A DNA stretch of 36,893 bases from Thelephora terrestris (lineage: Eukaryota > Basidiomycota > Agaricomycetes > Thelephorales > Thelephoraceae): NCBI GenBank assembly GCA_015956445.1, contig WIUZ02000041.1, positions 1 through 36,893 on the forward strand, read 5' to 3'. A program made the translations under genes and the position numbers. A model generated the notes under the pieces. The model ran no database searches. It had not been told where the DNA came from and worked only from the letters and a program-made list of their open reading frames with translations. This document shows positions 1 through 12,948 of this stretch, piece after piece. How positions within the stretch are numbered: position 1 is the stretch's first letter; every line of letters begins with the position of its first letter.

Positions 1-619
1 TCTTATTTAATGGAGATTGGCGCCTTCCGCCCTCAGACGACCACCCTACGGAATCGAAACTCACAAACAGCCCACATCCCAATATCGGCACCATCGGGGT
101 CCATCAGCTCTTGTTCGCCTTTGGCGTGGGACGCGCGGCGAAGTCCGAACCGTTCAAAATCGAGTATATGCAACGGTGTAACGACATGAATTTCGCTGCC
201 GTCAACAAACGCAATTTCCCTAAATTACAGTGCGTTCGTATCACGCACAGAGGGCTGCTTAGGGACTTGGAACAGAACGATGGGCCCAGCCAACTCGGTC
301 TTTCCAGGTGGGAGAAGTGGTGGGACCAGTGTGCGCGCAGAGTGTCAGGTTGGAGGACTGTACCGGCGGGCTGTTGGGGACACTGCCCCAAGACGAACTC
401 GGGTCGGACAATGGTGACGATGGCGAGGAGGAAGAATCGGACGAATACGAGTCTGAAGAATCTGAGACTGGGGGGGACTGGCAAGAGGAAGATCGGCCCC
501 TACGACACGGGAACTCCGAGACCTACTTGAACAGTGTCGGAGGATGTCCGCAGAAGCGGATAGGGACGGTTTCTGCCGACCTTGAGCTTCTTGCCGCCCT
601 TCAGATTGAGTCGTCGTGA
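1..619 (+). CDS. 3' part of a conserved basidiomycete protein with acidic C-terminus (partial)
   Basis: The frame is open from base 3, so the gene begins outside the window. Visible blocks are LLFAFGVGRAA, then NDMNFAAVNKRNFPKLQCVR, then a Trp-rich stretch (SRWEKWWDQC), then VRLEDCTGGLLGTLPQDE, followed by a run of Asp/Glu/Ser/Tyr. This block order is familiar to me from large families of uncharacterised agaricomycete proteins, often with an F-box at the N-terminus; that part is not in view. The reading frame changes once, near 340-345, between WWDQC and VRLED. No good intron fits there and one missing base restores the frame, so I read it as one exon with an indel. The stop is at 617-619. 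Function unknown; the F-box link is inference. Confidence 0.55.
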
Positions 620-1151
620 ACCGAATATAGTTATTTTTTTGGCCGAGTTTTCTGGTGGCATCTGGAAAACCTTCGCCACTAGCGAGGATATTTGATGTGA
701 ATCAGGTGCTAACCGTGTCTATGTTGACGATCACAAATAGCAGTCCCACTATTCATAGTGCCGCCATAGTTTGGTTCGTGATGGGATAGTCGTTGCATAG
801 CCATTGCATAGCGAGTTGCTGGTGACATGATAGACCCAGAATAGCGACCTATCCGATCGGTTGTAGGTGCAAATAGCTCACTCGCTTTAGGTATAGGGCA
901 GCCTTCGTAAACCAATATATTCGGAGTGTTCTCGAAGTGGAGGTAGATTATTTCTAAGAGATACCTCCGCAAGCACTTTGTTCTAAGGACGACAAAACGG
1001 GTGGTCAAACCGGCAGGAGATCCACGTTCACATGGGTGGGTCTCGCTGATATGCTCAGGATAGGACCAGCCGGTCCTTTGGGCAATAATTCTTTCCTTTA
1101 TCAATGAATGTCAGTAGTCTAGATGTGAAGTCTGACACATGACGGAGTGAC
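620..1151. other. intergenic flank left of the Plavaka element
   Basis: This stretch lies between the stop of the partial gene and the stop of the element's minus-strand gene. The open frames here are short and carry no recognisable motif. The outer end of the transposon should lie within it, but I could not find a convincing terminal inverted repeat against the right flank (6648 onward). Confidence 0.4.
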
Positions 1152-3151
1152 CTACATCGTTCCCATGTAGATGGTCGATAGCAGTCGCGTGAGCTTGGCA
1201 CCGCCGTTCTTCGACAATTTGACTTGCTCGAACGAGTTGATATGTCCGAAGTAACGCTCCCGTTGCATTTCCTCGGAGATCGTAACCGGTCACCTTTCTG
1301 CAACCTCCGTAAGTGCAACTTCAAGCTGCGGATTGCGTCGATTTAGTTGCAAACTGAACATTGACAACAAGGGAACCTTACCAATGTCGTTGCCAAGCAA
1401 CCATCGGTATTGGGACCTCTGGCCCACGCTCTCCAGTCGGAACCCGAGACTTGAGGGACTTGTCACATTTGAAAAATGCCCGAGCAGGACGAGCATTGCT
1501 TGGTGCTGATATGGCGCGCTGCCATCAGGTTCATCTGTGAGCAACAAGGTGAGATATGCTTGAGAATCTTGAATGCCGGATCCCAATAGACAAACTCACC
1601 GCATTTGTCCTTGCGAAATGGAAGGCGTCGCAGTTCAAGAGCTTGGCAGCAGCGACAGCCTTTTCGGCGTGTGAACCCGATAACTTGTAAACGGACTTGC
1701 GCGCGTCTTTCTTCGCCTTCGTCTTCGCCTTCTCAGAGGGTTCTTTTTCTTTGGACAAACCAAGTCCCTTGCCACGTTTAGTACGGATTGACGGTAGCCA
1801 CTCCAACGATTCCGAATCTGTCGGTTACTGTTAGCTGTGAGAATTGCGCCGGGCTGAACCGGAAACCCTCAATTAATCACCATTGACAACAGGCAATTGA
1901 AATAATTGATGTCGACTCTTGCTCGTCCCCCACCTTGGTGATGACGTGGCTCTGATTCTCTGGAGAAAGTGCAAACTTAAGGCGTCTGCTAGCCACTGCT
2001 CTTGGACTTCAGTGTCTGGAAATGAATCGGTCAACACAAGGTTAGCATTTGCCCGCTTGACCGCCACGCTCAGGCAGTTATTGATCTCGGTGATTTGACG
2101 GTCTGTTTGTAGGACCCATCCTCAGCTTGAATCAACTCGGTAATGCTGGCCAACCCAGGATGGGTTGGGTGTGATCTATCGGGTTAGGGGACTGGTTGGC
2201 CGGTGGATGGATTTCTAGGACAGTTGCCAATGCGCCGCGATCGGATATATTCTCGAGTGAGTAATTGGGCTGTTGGAAAGACGGGCCAGGGACCGGGATC
2301 TGATTCACAAAACCAATCAGAGTCAATATCGATGATTGGTCGAGTGCGGTAGTGGTATAACCTACCTCTTTGACGAGACGCTCAATCCGTCTTCCACCCT
2401 AGCTGTGGTGAGATACAAAATACAAACTTATGTAGATGATCACCTACATTGGGACTGCGACAGGATACTTCATCGTTGCAACGTTACTAATGTTTTCAGA
2501 TGACTGGCTGGAACTCTATCACGTACCTCTTCGGTCAGTTGCGTTGCAGTTAGAGCCTCAAGCTCGTCCATCTCGTCCTCACTGGGTAACGGCGATGTGG
2601 CATCACCTGGGGATTGTAAGTTACCCTAATGCGGGAGCTGTAGTGGTTCTCACGAACCATTGGTAGTTTGGTACTGCAGGTCTTCCTCCCCATCTTCTGA
2701 ATCGGAGGAACGAGGGGGTCTTGTCGGCGCTTTCCTCCCAGCCACCTTTGACACGCGCGTCGCCGCCGCAACTGCAAAAACACAATTCAATACGGTGAGT
2801 ACAGATGAAGGAGCACCACACCCACCTTGTTCTGCAATGTCTGAGTTCGTTCCGGAGGTATGTTCCACAGGTTCCTGAATGTCGGCCAAAGGACGCGTCT
2901 TCTGTGCTTTTGCAGACTTTCTATTCGGTCGTTTTGCCGGTTGATCCACAAGCGGTGAGTCCTTTGCCTTCCGTTTCTGAGTCCCTGCATTCATGTGAGT
3001 AAGGAGTACTTGCAACTGTACAGCTGCTGTTACCGGCTTCTCCAACAGGAGGTTCCACCTCCTTGGTTGCCGCTCTGGTACGGCGGGTGGACGAGGCAGA
3101 CTTGGTCACATTTGGTGGAGATTTCTTGGTGGGTTGCTGTTTAGGTGGCAT
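1152..3151 (-). CDS. Plavaka-associated DUF6532-like accessory protein
   Basis: The start is the ATG at 3151 (MPPKQQPTKKSPPNV), giving a Lys/Arg/Pro-rich, probably disordered and nuclear N-terminus. Further short exons encode KDSPLVDQPAKRPNR, then SSDSEDGEEDLQ, then SEDEMDELEALTATQ. The C-terminal half reads RQITEINNCLSVAVKRANAN and SFPDTEVQEQWLADAL (about 2100-1980), then KLLNCDAFHFARTNA (about 1650-1600), EVPIPMVA (about 1425), and finally SEEMQRERYFGHINSFEQV, ending at the stop 1152-1154. This order (FPD motif with a Trp, a basic/helical middle, a PIPM-A block, a Y-GHI block) matches DUF6532 proteins as I know them. Several exon joins need one extra base (about 1970, about 1400), so the gene is either mis-sequenced or broken. 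The middle exons (about 2130-2470) are uncertain. Function unknown. Confidence 0.5.
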
Positions 3152-3315
3152 GGGGGAGGGGAGAGAGGTTCAACGTGGCGAACGTGGCTTCTGCCGGTTT
3201 TAAGGTACACACGGGCCAGGGACCAAAAATTCGTGGACTAAAAATTTATTCTCAGACGATTCCCTCGACTAACACACCTATTTTCCCACCACTTTCCCCC
3301 CAGCCCATTGCCAAC
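3152..3315. promoter_or_regulatory. shared divergent promoter of the transposon genes
   Basis: About 165 bp separate the two start codons of the head-to-head genes, so both must use this interval. It contains an A/T-rich stretch with a TTTAAGG-like sequence and the C-rich tracts common in fungal promoters just before the plus-strand ATG. No specific binding site is claimed. Confidence 0.45.
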
Positions 3316-6300
3316 ATGCACCAACAACCAACCGTCTGTGTCGTGGATGTGGGAAGTATTTCCGCCCAGGTGGGTATACAAACCACCTGAAACTATCTCG
3401 TGACCCCCGCTGCGTGTCTATTCGAAATTCGGTCTTCCCACTAGCCTCCAATGCACAACCTCGTTATCCAGACAATATCCCAACCCCTCAACATACATCT
3501 ACTCCCCCACCTTCTATGCCCAGGCGCTCAGATATGTCTGAAATGACATATCTTGACATCGAGATGACAGACGTTATGTCTGAAACAACACACCTTGATG
3601 TTGAGATGAACGACACTTGTATCGAGGAACAGGACCTCCTTTCAACAGACCACGAGCTGAATCCATCGCCCAGTCCGTCCGTCATGGCCAACAGTCACAA
3701 CACAGATGGGTTGAGTAGTTACGACGACTTGTTGGAGACAATTCCAGACCACTTGGCATCTCCCATCATTATCGGCTCGGACACCGATACCGATTTGTCG
3801 GATAGTGATGATGACCCCAATTTGTCTGATCACGATGATGATACACGCCAAATATGCCAGGATTCAGCGACGCCGCCTGGTAGGTGATTTTGGTTTCGAA
3901 AATTAAATAATTTATACTCATTGCAACTATCAGCCAACCAGGATGCCCCGATTGCAGAATCAGGGGGTAAACCTTTTGTCGTAAAATTTGGTGGGAGAGC
4001 CGGGGAAACGGTGGGGGCAGACGACAGGCACCTCGCATACACGCAATATTCTCAGGACCTTCAAGCAGAAGATGCGCCATGTGAATGGGCACCGTTCTCA
4101 AGTCGTGTTGATTGGGAGATCGCTCGTTGGGCAAAACTACGGGGCCCAAGCTCTACAGCTTTATCGGAGCTTCTGGGAATTGACGGCGTATGTTGATGCA
4201 TCATATGTCATTGACTACCTCGGTCCTAACACGAACCTTTGAACAGCTTGCAAGTGCATTGGGTCTTTCGTACTCAAGTGCTAATGAACTCAACCAAATC
4301 ATCGATAGGAAGCTTCCAAGTGGCCTTCCGGAATTTGTCCGTGAAGAAGTCACACTCGCTGGCCAGACCTATGAATTCTATCACCGCGATATTCTCCAAT
4401 GTATTCGTACCCTCTATGGAGATCCCGAACTTGCAAACTTCTTAGTGCACGCACCAGAAAGGCACTTCACTGGCCCGGATAAGGAAACTCGAATGTATTC
4501 CGAGATGCACACCGGAAAATGGTGGTGGACACGTCAGGTATAGCTCTTGGATGTTTTTTGGTTGAAGAAAACTCAGCTAACATGGTGTGGAACAGGTCGA
4601 ACTTGAGAATGAGTTTGGCGGAGTGACGATTGTCCCGCTTCTCATCTCTTCTGATAAAACCCGAGTTGTTATGTTTGGCACGAAGTCAGCATATCCGGTT
4701 TACCTTACAATCGGGAATATTCCAAAGGAGCTTCGCCGGAAACCATCGCGACGAACCCACGTTCTACTTGGCTACCTCCCAACCACTCCTTTGCATCACG
4801 TCTCAAGCACCGCCTCTCGCCGACGAATGGTCGCCAACCTCTTTCATTATTGCATGTCCCGAATTCTCGCACCGCTGAAACAGTTGGCCACAACCGGACC
4901 AATCGAAATGTCAACTGGTAATGGCGTCATCCGCCGCACCTTCCCCATCTTCGCATGTTTTATCGGGGATTATCCAGAGCAAGTCCTCGTGTCTGGGTGC
5001 AAAACCGGAGACTGCCCTAAATGTCCTACAAAGCAGCCGGAAATGGGGGAGTTTAAAGAGGATAATGATGAATACCGTGACCTTGCTGAAATCTTGGAGG
5101 CGCTGGCCACCTTCGAGAAAGATCCTGCTGGGTATAGCGCTGCCTGTTCTGAAGCCGGAATAAAGCCGATCGTCCACCCCTTCTGGCAGGACCTTCCCTA
5201 CTCAGATATTTATCTGGGAATCACCCCTGACGTCCTCCACCAACTCTACCAAGGAGTAATGAAGCATCTCATGTCCTGGGTCACGGCCGCCTTCGGTGAG
5301 AAGGAACTTGATGCGCGGTGCAAATCCCTCCCGCCCAATCACAACATACGATCGTTCTCCAAGGGAATCACATCCCTTTCACGGGTGACCGGGAAAGAGC
5401 ATGCTGACATGTGTCGCATTCTCCTTGGACTTGTCGTTGACTTGAAGCTCTCAAATGGCTCTTCCCCGATTCCCCTCATTCGCGCTATCCGCTCACTTCT
5501 TGACTTCCTCTACCTTTCCCAATACCCCATCCATACCTCTGAAACCCTCCGACTCCTGCATCAATCACTTGAGCGATTCCATGAGAACAAACACATCTTC
5601 ATCGAGCTTGGCATCCGCAACAATTTCAACCTCCCAAAGTTACACTCCCTCCTCCACTATGTCCACTCCATCAAAACATTCGGGACGACCGATAATTACA
5701 ACACAGAGTATACGGAGCGGCTTCACATCGACTTAGCAAAAGATGCTTACCGGGCAACGAACCACCGAGATGAATACGCGCAGATGACAGCCTGGTTACA
5801 ACGAAAAGAGAAAGTCCTTCGGCACGAAAGTTACCTCAAGTGGCGGCACACTCCTCGGTCAACGATCGTGCTCCGGTCAACCGACACGACCTATAACGGA
5901 ACTCTGACAGTAACGAAGTGGCCCTCGGTGCGAACGGTTAGCTTTGATGACATCATTAGCAAACATGGCGCAAGATTTTTCCGGGAAGCTCTCCGACGCT
6001 ACAGCGTCCTTGCTCAACACTCTGGCCCGCCACTTACGAGGAGCCAGCTTGAGCGTAAAATCTTGTATACCAAACTCCCTTCACAACCGTGTCTGTCTAC
6101 CATAGGCTCAAGTTTACAGCCCCTGGAGATACGACCTCAGCGAAGCGCGTCACCATGGACTCAATTCGTGCTCAGCCTGAGCGACGAACAAAGAAGGGGA
6201 AAAGGATTCCACCCCGCTTTGACACTGCCCTCTTGACTGTTGGCTCAAGTGAGGATACCGGCATGCAAGTATGTTCCACCTCTTTCCAAGGCCTATATCA

Positions 6301-6647
6301 CCCTCAATGTAAATCAAAGGATATCGTGTGGGCCAGGTTCGAGTTGTCTTCGCTCTACCGAGCGATATGGATGGGGTGTCGACTGGGCTTCTTGCATATG
6401 TCGAGTGGTTCACCAAGTTCACGGCATCTGATCACAATCACGAAATGTTTAAGTTGACTCGGTGTCTTGAAGGTGGTAAGCGGATAGCGAGCATCGTCCC
6501 TGTATCAACGATTAGGCGAAGCGTACACCTCTTCCCGAAATTTGGCCCCGCAGTACCAGACGGGTGGTCTTCAGATAACGTGCTTGACAAGTGCGCTTCA
6601 TTTATCTGAACCCATTTGCAGATAGACATATGTACCTAACTCTCTGA
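3316..6647 (+). CDS. Plavaka transposase
   Basis: Likely exons are 3316-3879, 3934-4187, 4247-4537, 4596-6268 and 6337-6647; all introns are GT-AG. An N-terminal C2H2-type zinc finger lies at 3339-3413 (CRGCGKYF, then a His, then DPRC), followed by an acidic linker with a 14-residue tandem repeat. The conserved transposase blocks are RWAKLRGPSSTALSELL, APERHF, MHTGKWWWTRQ, VYLTIGNIPKELRRKPSRR, GCKTGDCPKC, HPFWQDLPY, ITPDVLHQLYQGVMKHL, FGTTDNYNTEYTERLHIDLA and VPVSTIRRSVHLFPKFGP. Three single-base gaps interrupt the frame: 3331-3339 (before the finger), about 6088, and about 6605 (a T run just before the end). Allowing one base at each, the exon sum is 3096 nt, exactly 1032 codons. That supports the model and suggests a recently intact enzyme. 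It would cut and paste the element. Confidence 0.88.
3534..3617 (+). repeat. two-unit 42-nt tandem repeat in transposase exon 1
   Basis: Two back-to-back 14-codon units encode MSEMTYLDIEMTDV and MSETTHLDVEMNDT. They are followed downstream (about 3775-3860) by Asp/Ser-rich repeats (SDTDTDLSDSDDD). The units sit in the linker between the zinc finger and the catalytic part. Confidence 0.8.
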
Positions 6648-7644
6648 TATGTCGATTTGTTAAATAGTGGAGGTAGGGGGTGAACAACGAAATGGAACAA
6701 TGAATGGTTGGCGCGACCGATCTTGGCGGCGCTTTGGGGTATCGCTTCTGAATAGCCTATTTCAACAACATCACGAGAGTTTGAGGGGAGCCTGTCTTGA
6801 GGAGATCTCCTCTGCTTGCGAACGATGATTGAAACCGTTGAGGTCTCGGGAGTAGTAGAGAGGAAACGTACCGTGATCCATGCACAGGTTTGCGCCAACC
6901 CTATCTCGAATATCGCGACACGCTTATCGTGAGGCGGTGTCTTTTCTCTATGGGATGTTGTTTTCAACAAAGTTTTGAGTGTCTACAGAAAAAGGGTTCG
7001 GTCCAAAGCTGTGTGTTGGTCGTCTGTGTGATTGGTTCCATCTATTAAATGCCCAGAACCTTCACGATGGAACGGATGTGGGATGTGGATTGGGGGAGGA
7101 TAGGAGTTGGCTGAACCTTCATAAGTTGTAAGGTCCTGTCGAAGAAGCTGTTGGCGGCGAAGTCGGTGGCACGCAAAGACCGAGAGATGGGATCGCTGTT
7201 GGGATGGGGGAGTGGGTTCAGACGGCAAGGGCAGCGGTTGGTTGAGGCGATGGAAAAGGTTATGAAGAAGAAAGCTAGAGGTGGGAGCCCTGTACACATG
7301 CCTTGGGGCATCCGACGACAGATATTTACCTTCCCAGGACCCGGCAAAACACGGTGTCGCTGGGCAGGACGTGCAAGCCGTTTTGTATGGCGAATGGCGG
7401 TGACAGACGCTCACGGAAGATCCCGAAAAAACGAGTCAGGCGCCGGGATATTGATGGATAATCCCGCATAGACTCAGATAACTTCATATAGCGTCGCTTA
7501 GTCGGCTAAGTTTTCCAGATGGGGTCGCGACGGATCGCTCTCGAGATTTGGCCAAGCCCACTCCGTTGTCAGGTTGAGAAGGCGTGTACGTCGATCAGAT
7601 ACCGTCTCTACCCTATTGTGTAGCTACCCTTTCATGGAGATCAT
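6648..7644. other. intergenic region, right flank of the transposon
   Basis: About 1 kb between the transposase stop and the TRM44 stop. Open frames on both strands (for example 7151-7471 plus and 6983-7414 minus) lack recognisable motifs and overlap each other, which suggests chance. The right end of the transposon should be here; no terminal repeat was identified. Confidence 0.4.
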
Positions 7645-9900
7645 TCAATGGTTGGGCTGTCTCCCCTCCGGCCGTCGAACAGCGAACATGCCTCTCTCGC
7701 AGACGTTCGTGAGAATGTCTTCGACTCGCTGACGTGAAACATCTTCTGGAAGCTGTCTTCTCCTCCCTTTAACATTGCACTCCTACGTCAGGACCTGCCA
7801 GGACAATTTTATAGGAACCCAGCGGCGCTCACCCACAAGAGCCCAGTTCCGCGTGCTGGGTATCCTAAGAACTTCGGTCTCAATCTCCCACCCACACCAT
7901 GCCGTCAGTCGTGCTAGCCAGATTCGATAGGCTGAGTAAGAACTCGTGAACTTCCCATCCCCGCCGAGATTCAAGCTCTCTATCCACCGATCATCGTTGC
8001 CCGAGACGCGGGGAGCCTCGGTCCCCGCGGGGTCCCCTTGTTCGCAACCAGCGCCCTCAGCGTCGTGCATAGTAGGGTGTGGGTATTGCGTGTTATTCGC
8101 ACGACTAAACTTCTGGTCGAGATCCCACGGGCAACACGGAATGTTCAAGTACCCGCTAGCCCCGTATAGGATTGAAAGCACCGGGACGTAGGGTGTCAGT
8201 TCGTCTGCGTGGTTTCCAATTACAAATACACCGCTGGGAATCTGCTGTTGAGATGAAATGTCCTCGCCATCCTCCCCTGGCCGCGCTGGAGATTGCCAGA
8301 GGGGTCCGTGTCGGGCGCAATACATGGCGGAGTTGCAGGATCTGAAACTATTGTTGGTGGAGCTGCATGCCCTAGAGCGAGCGTTGGATCCAACGCCTTG
8401 ACATGCAGATGACGTCGGGTGTTGGGGGGGTAATGCGACCACGACGTTCTCGCTCGAACGTCGACTCCGAAACCTTGGTATCCTTCGGACACAAGGATGT
8501 GTACAAGAAGACCATTCCCACAGCTGCGTTTTCATCCGGGCGCAGTTGCGAATGAATTGAGGAATAAGCCCGAGTCATAGACGTCGACATTTGTTGCGAA
8601 ACGGAAGGTGGTTTTTGGAAAGATCGAGACGTGGGGCACGGGGGACGTGAAGTCGATCAAGTGTGATTACGAAGCGACATAGACGGTTAGCATCCTGTAG
8701 ACGCGGTTTTTGGCTGTGCAGACGCACCCCAGATCGATGAAACCGCCGGGTGGCCTTGGCCAGGAGGACCATGGGGGCAGATCGTTTTCATCTTGGATCT
8801 TGGGAGGATTTCGAATTCCGTCCCGAGTATGCGGATCATTGCCACCGATTGGCTCCGCGGAACAATCCGCCTCGAACGCCCTCTTCCACAAGAGTATCAG
8901 AAATGTGGCGATACCAATGTCCTGCGGAAATTAACGTTCAGCGTCACCGGTCGCGTTAAAGTTTCATCGCCTCTTATTACGGATTCACATGTGATTCGGG
9001 ACCACGAGAAAATGGAGGAGTGGAGTATAGCCGGGAATGAAAAGCACTTGCCTCAAACACGTGCTTAAGCGGATCCGTAGACTCCTGCCAAGTGTTGACG
9101 AGATGCTTGTGCCTTTCTCTCATGAGGAGGTAGAGATCTTGGTACTCTTCCCTGGGCACTATACAATCGTGATTGACCCGTTTCTTGTAATTGGTCATCG
9201 CGCCCCATCCGTATCTGTTGAGAGCTTCCAAGAGCGCTAGACACGTTCTAAAAATCCGACCGGCCGGAGCGAGAGATGCATCGGAGAACGCGATAACCTC
9301 GACTTGAAGCCTGGCGCTCGGACTTGAGCTGACGCCGTCATGAGGGTCCGAGACGGGACAAGGAAGGTAGCGAAAAGCGATGTGGAAAACTTGGGGGTGA
9401 TAATAGGGTAGAGAACCGGTCTGGTCGAGGAGTGGTGTGAGAATCAGGATCGACGCTTGGTGATGTCCATCGATGGCATACATCGTACAGTGCTGATCGA
9501 CGCTACCGTCACGGCCTGGGCGTCGAGGTAACAGCCTCCGAAGCGTGGACTTCAAAACAGATGCACCTCTTATGCGAGGGACCCCCTCTGGAACTTCACC
9601 ACCCTCCGGAAGCGATTCTGCAATGGTTTCAGACCGGAGGATCAGGGTCGAATTGTATTCTGGGTGATCCACGAGTTGCTGCACGGCGTCTGCAAACTAA
9701 GTTAAAATACGATCAGGTGTTGGATCTTTTTTCATGACGCTGAACGTTGAAACAGACACGGACGTGTTCTATTGGAAACTGCACGGGACAGCTGATCAAG
9801 GGGGTCCAAATCGTATCGCCCCGAACATCCTGCAGTCCGCGCGACTGCTGATCGCACGGCGTCGGGCTGAAAACAAGTTGTGGTTGAGGAGAGGACATGT
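7645..9900 (-). CDS. TRM44: tRNA(Ser) (uridine44-2'-O)-methyltransferase
   Basis: Trm44 uses SAM to methylate the 2'-OH of U44 in tRNA-Ser; it is cytoplasmic. Exons read on the minus strand: about 9900-9760 ([15 protein letters not shown]), 9689-9051 ([42 protein letters not shown]), 8921-8729 ([25 protein letters not shown]), 8523-7833 and 7766-7645. The SAM motif [13 protein letters not shown] is assembled across the 205-nt intron 8524-8728. It is followed by [35 protein letters not shown] and [13 protein letters not shown], all hallmark Trm44 blocks. The last exon ends [14 protein letters not shown], typical of the family. Intron 8922-9050 begins with GC rather than GT. Inside exon 4 the frame changes near 8270-8300, in a poorly conserved linker, by an indel or a missed intron. 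The 5' end is not fixed. It is divergent from RIO2. Confidence 0.88.
8922..9050 (-). other. GC-AG intron in TRM44
   Basis: The exon ends KHVFE and the next begins DIGIATFL, joining in phase 0. The intron starts GCAAGT and ends CGCAG, the strong form of the rare GC-AG class. No GT near the junction keeps both conserved blocks in frame. Confidence 0.75.
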
Positions 9901-10094
9901 CTCGATCGGCTGCGGGGATTTAGAAATGGAAGAGAGCATCGGCAAACTCCGACTCTCAGTATCTCTGACAGCAGGTGCTTTCGACTCGGTGGGTCCCCTC
10001 TGTTTACAACAAAACACGAGTGGCTCGTGCAATCATGCCCATGCAAGTTTCAGTGGCCACTGGATCACGAACTAGCCTTATTTGATGGCCGGGG

Positions 10095-10481
10095 TCATGA
10101 TTGGGGAACAAGCTTTGGGTTGTAAATCCACGACCCCCTGGCACGGGGAACTGACACTGACGCGGCGATATCTAACTTCCTAAGACCCACCGTACTCACT
10201 CCGCGAGCTCGAAGCACGATTAATCGCCCAGCCAGGCTGTTTACTACCCCGATTTCCGAGCGTTCGGTGTGGCTTTGGTCGCCGTCGGGTTGATTATGAA
10301 AGATGAACTTAACCGAAGGTGCCGGGGCAACTTCCCGCCCACGATACATAGATACACCCGATAATATCGAATTGGAACCTTGTTTTTGGGTCAGACCGGG
10401 CTTAAGATGAGGGAAAGTTACCCACGCGGAGACAGTACCTCGCGCGGCTCGCTGACTAATTCTATCGACCTGCTTACGCAT
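10095..10481 (-). CDS. unrecognised 128-residue ORF between TRM44 and RIO2
   Basis: The ATG at 10481 opens a frame starting MRKQVDRISQRAARG and ending GSWIYNPKLVPQS. It lies upstream of the first supported TRM44 exon on the same strand and about 190 bp from the RIO2 start. It could be the true first exon of TRM44, a separate small gene, or chance. I recognise no domain in it. About 9900-10095 holds nothing I can name. Confidence 0.25.
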   Translation of the reverse strand: MRKQVDRISQRAARGTVSAWVTFPHLKPGLTQKQGSNSILSGVSMYRGREVAPAPSVKFIFHNQPDGDQSHTERSEIGVVNSLAGRLIVLRARGVSTVGLRKLDIAASVSVPRARGSWIYNPKLVPQS

Positions 10482-10669
10482 GGTGAGGGTACTAGCGGTG
10501 ACATTTTAAATCAACCCACAGCTCGTCTGAGAATCACCATGGGCTGATTTTAGCACGGAGTGATGTTTTGGAACCTTACGGTGCAATGGGATGGCCGGCC
10601 CGGAAACTGCCGGCCCGCCTATTTTTCACCTCGCCTTCCGCTTGTGCTCCCCCATCCTCGATCACAAAC

Positions 10670-12948
<2,279 letters not shown>

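Larger units (their letters stand above)
1152..6647. mobile_element. Plavaka-type (CACTA-like) DNA transposon, two divergent genes
   Basis: The coding core is a plus-strand transposase of the Plavaka family and a minus-strand accessory gene, arranged head-to-head about 165 bp apart. The transposase is unmistakable (see its entry). The accessory protein resembles the DUF6532-type proteins that commonly sit near these transposases in agaricomycete genomes. The coordinates cover the coding core only; termini and target-site duplication were not resolved. Both genes carry single-base frame breaks, but both keep their full domain order and splice sites, so the copy looks young. Confidence 0.75.

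Noticed and set aside
936-6676. 11-bp direct repeat AGTGGAGGTAG at 936-946 and 6666-6676 flanking the transposon
   Set aside because: Too long for the short target duplications of CACTA-like elements and not next to inverted repeats; a chance match in two flanks of this size is plausible.
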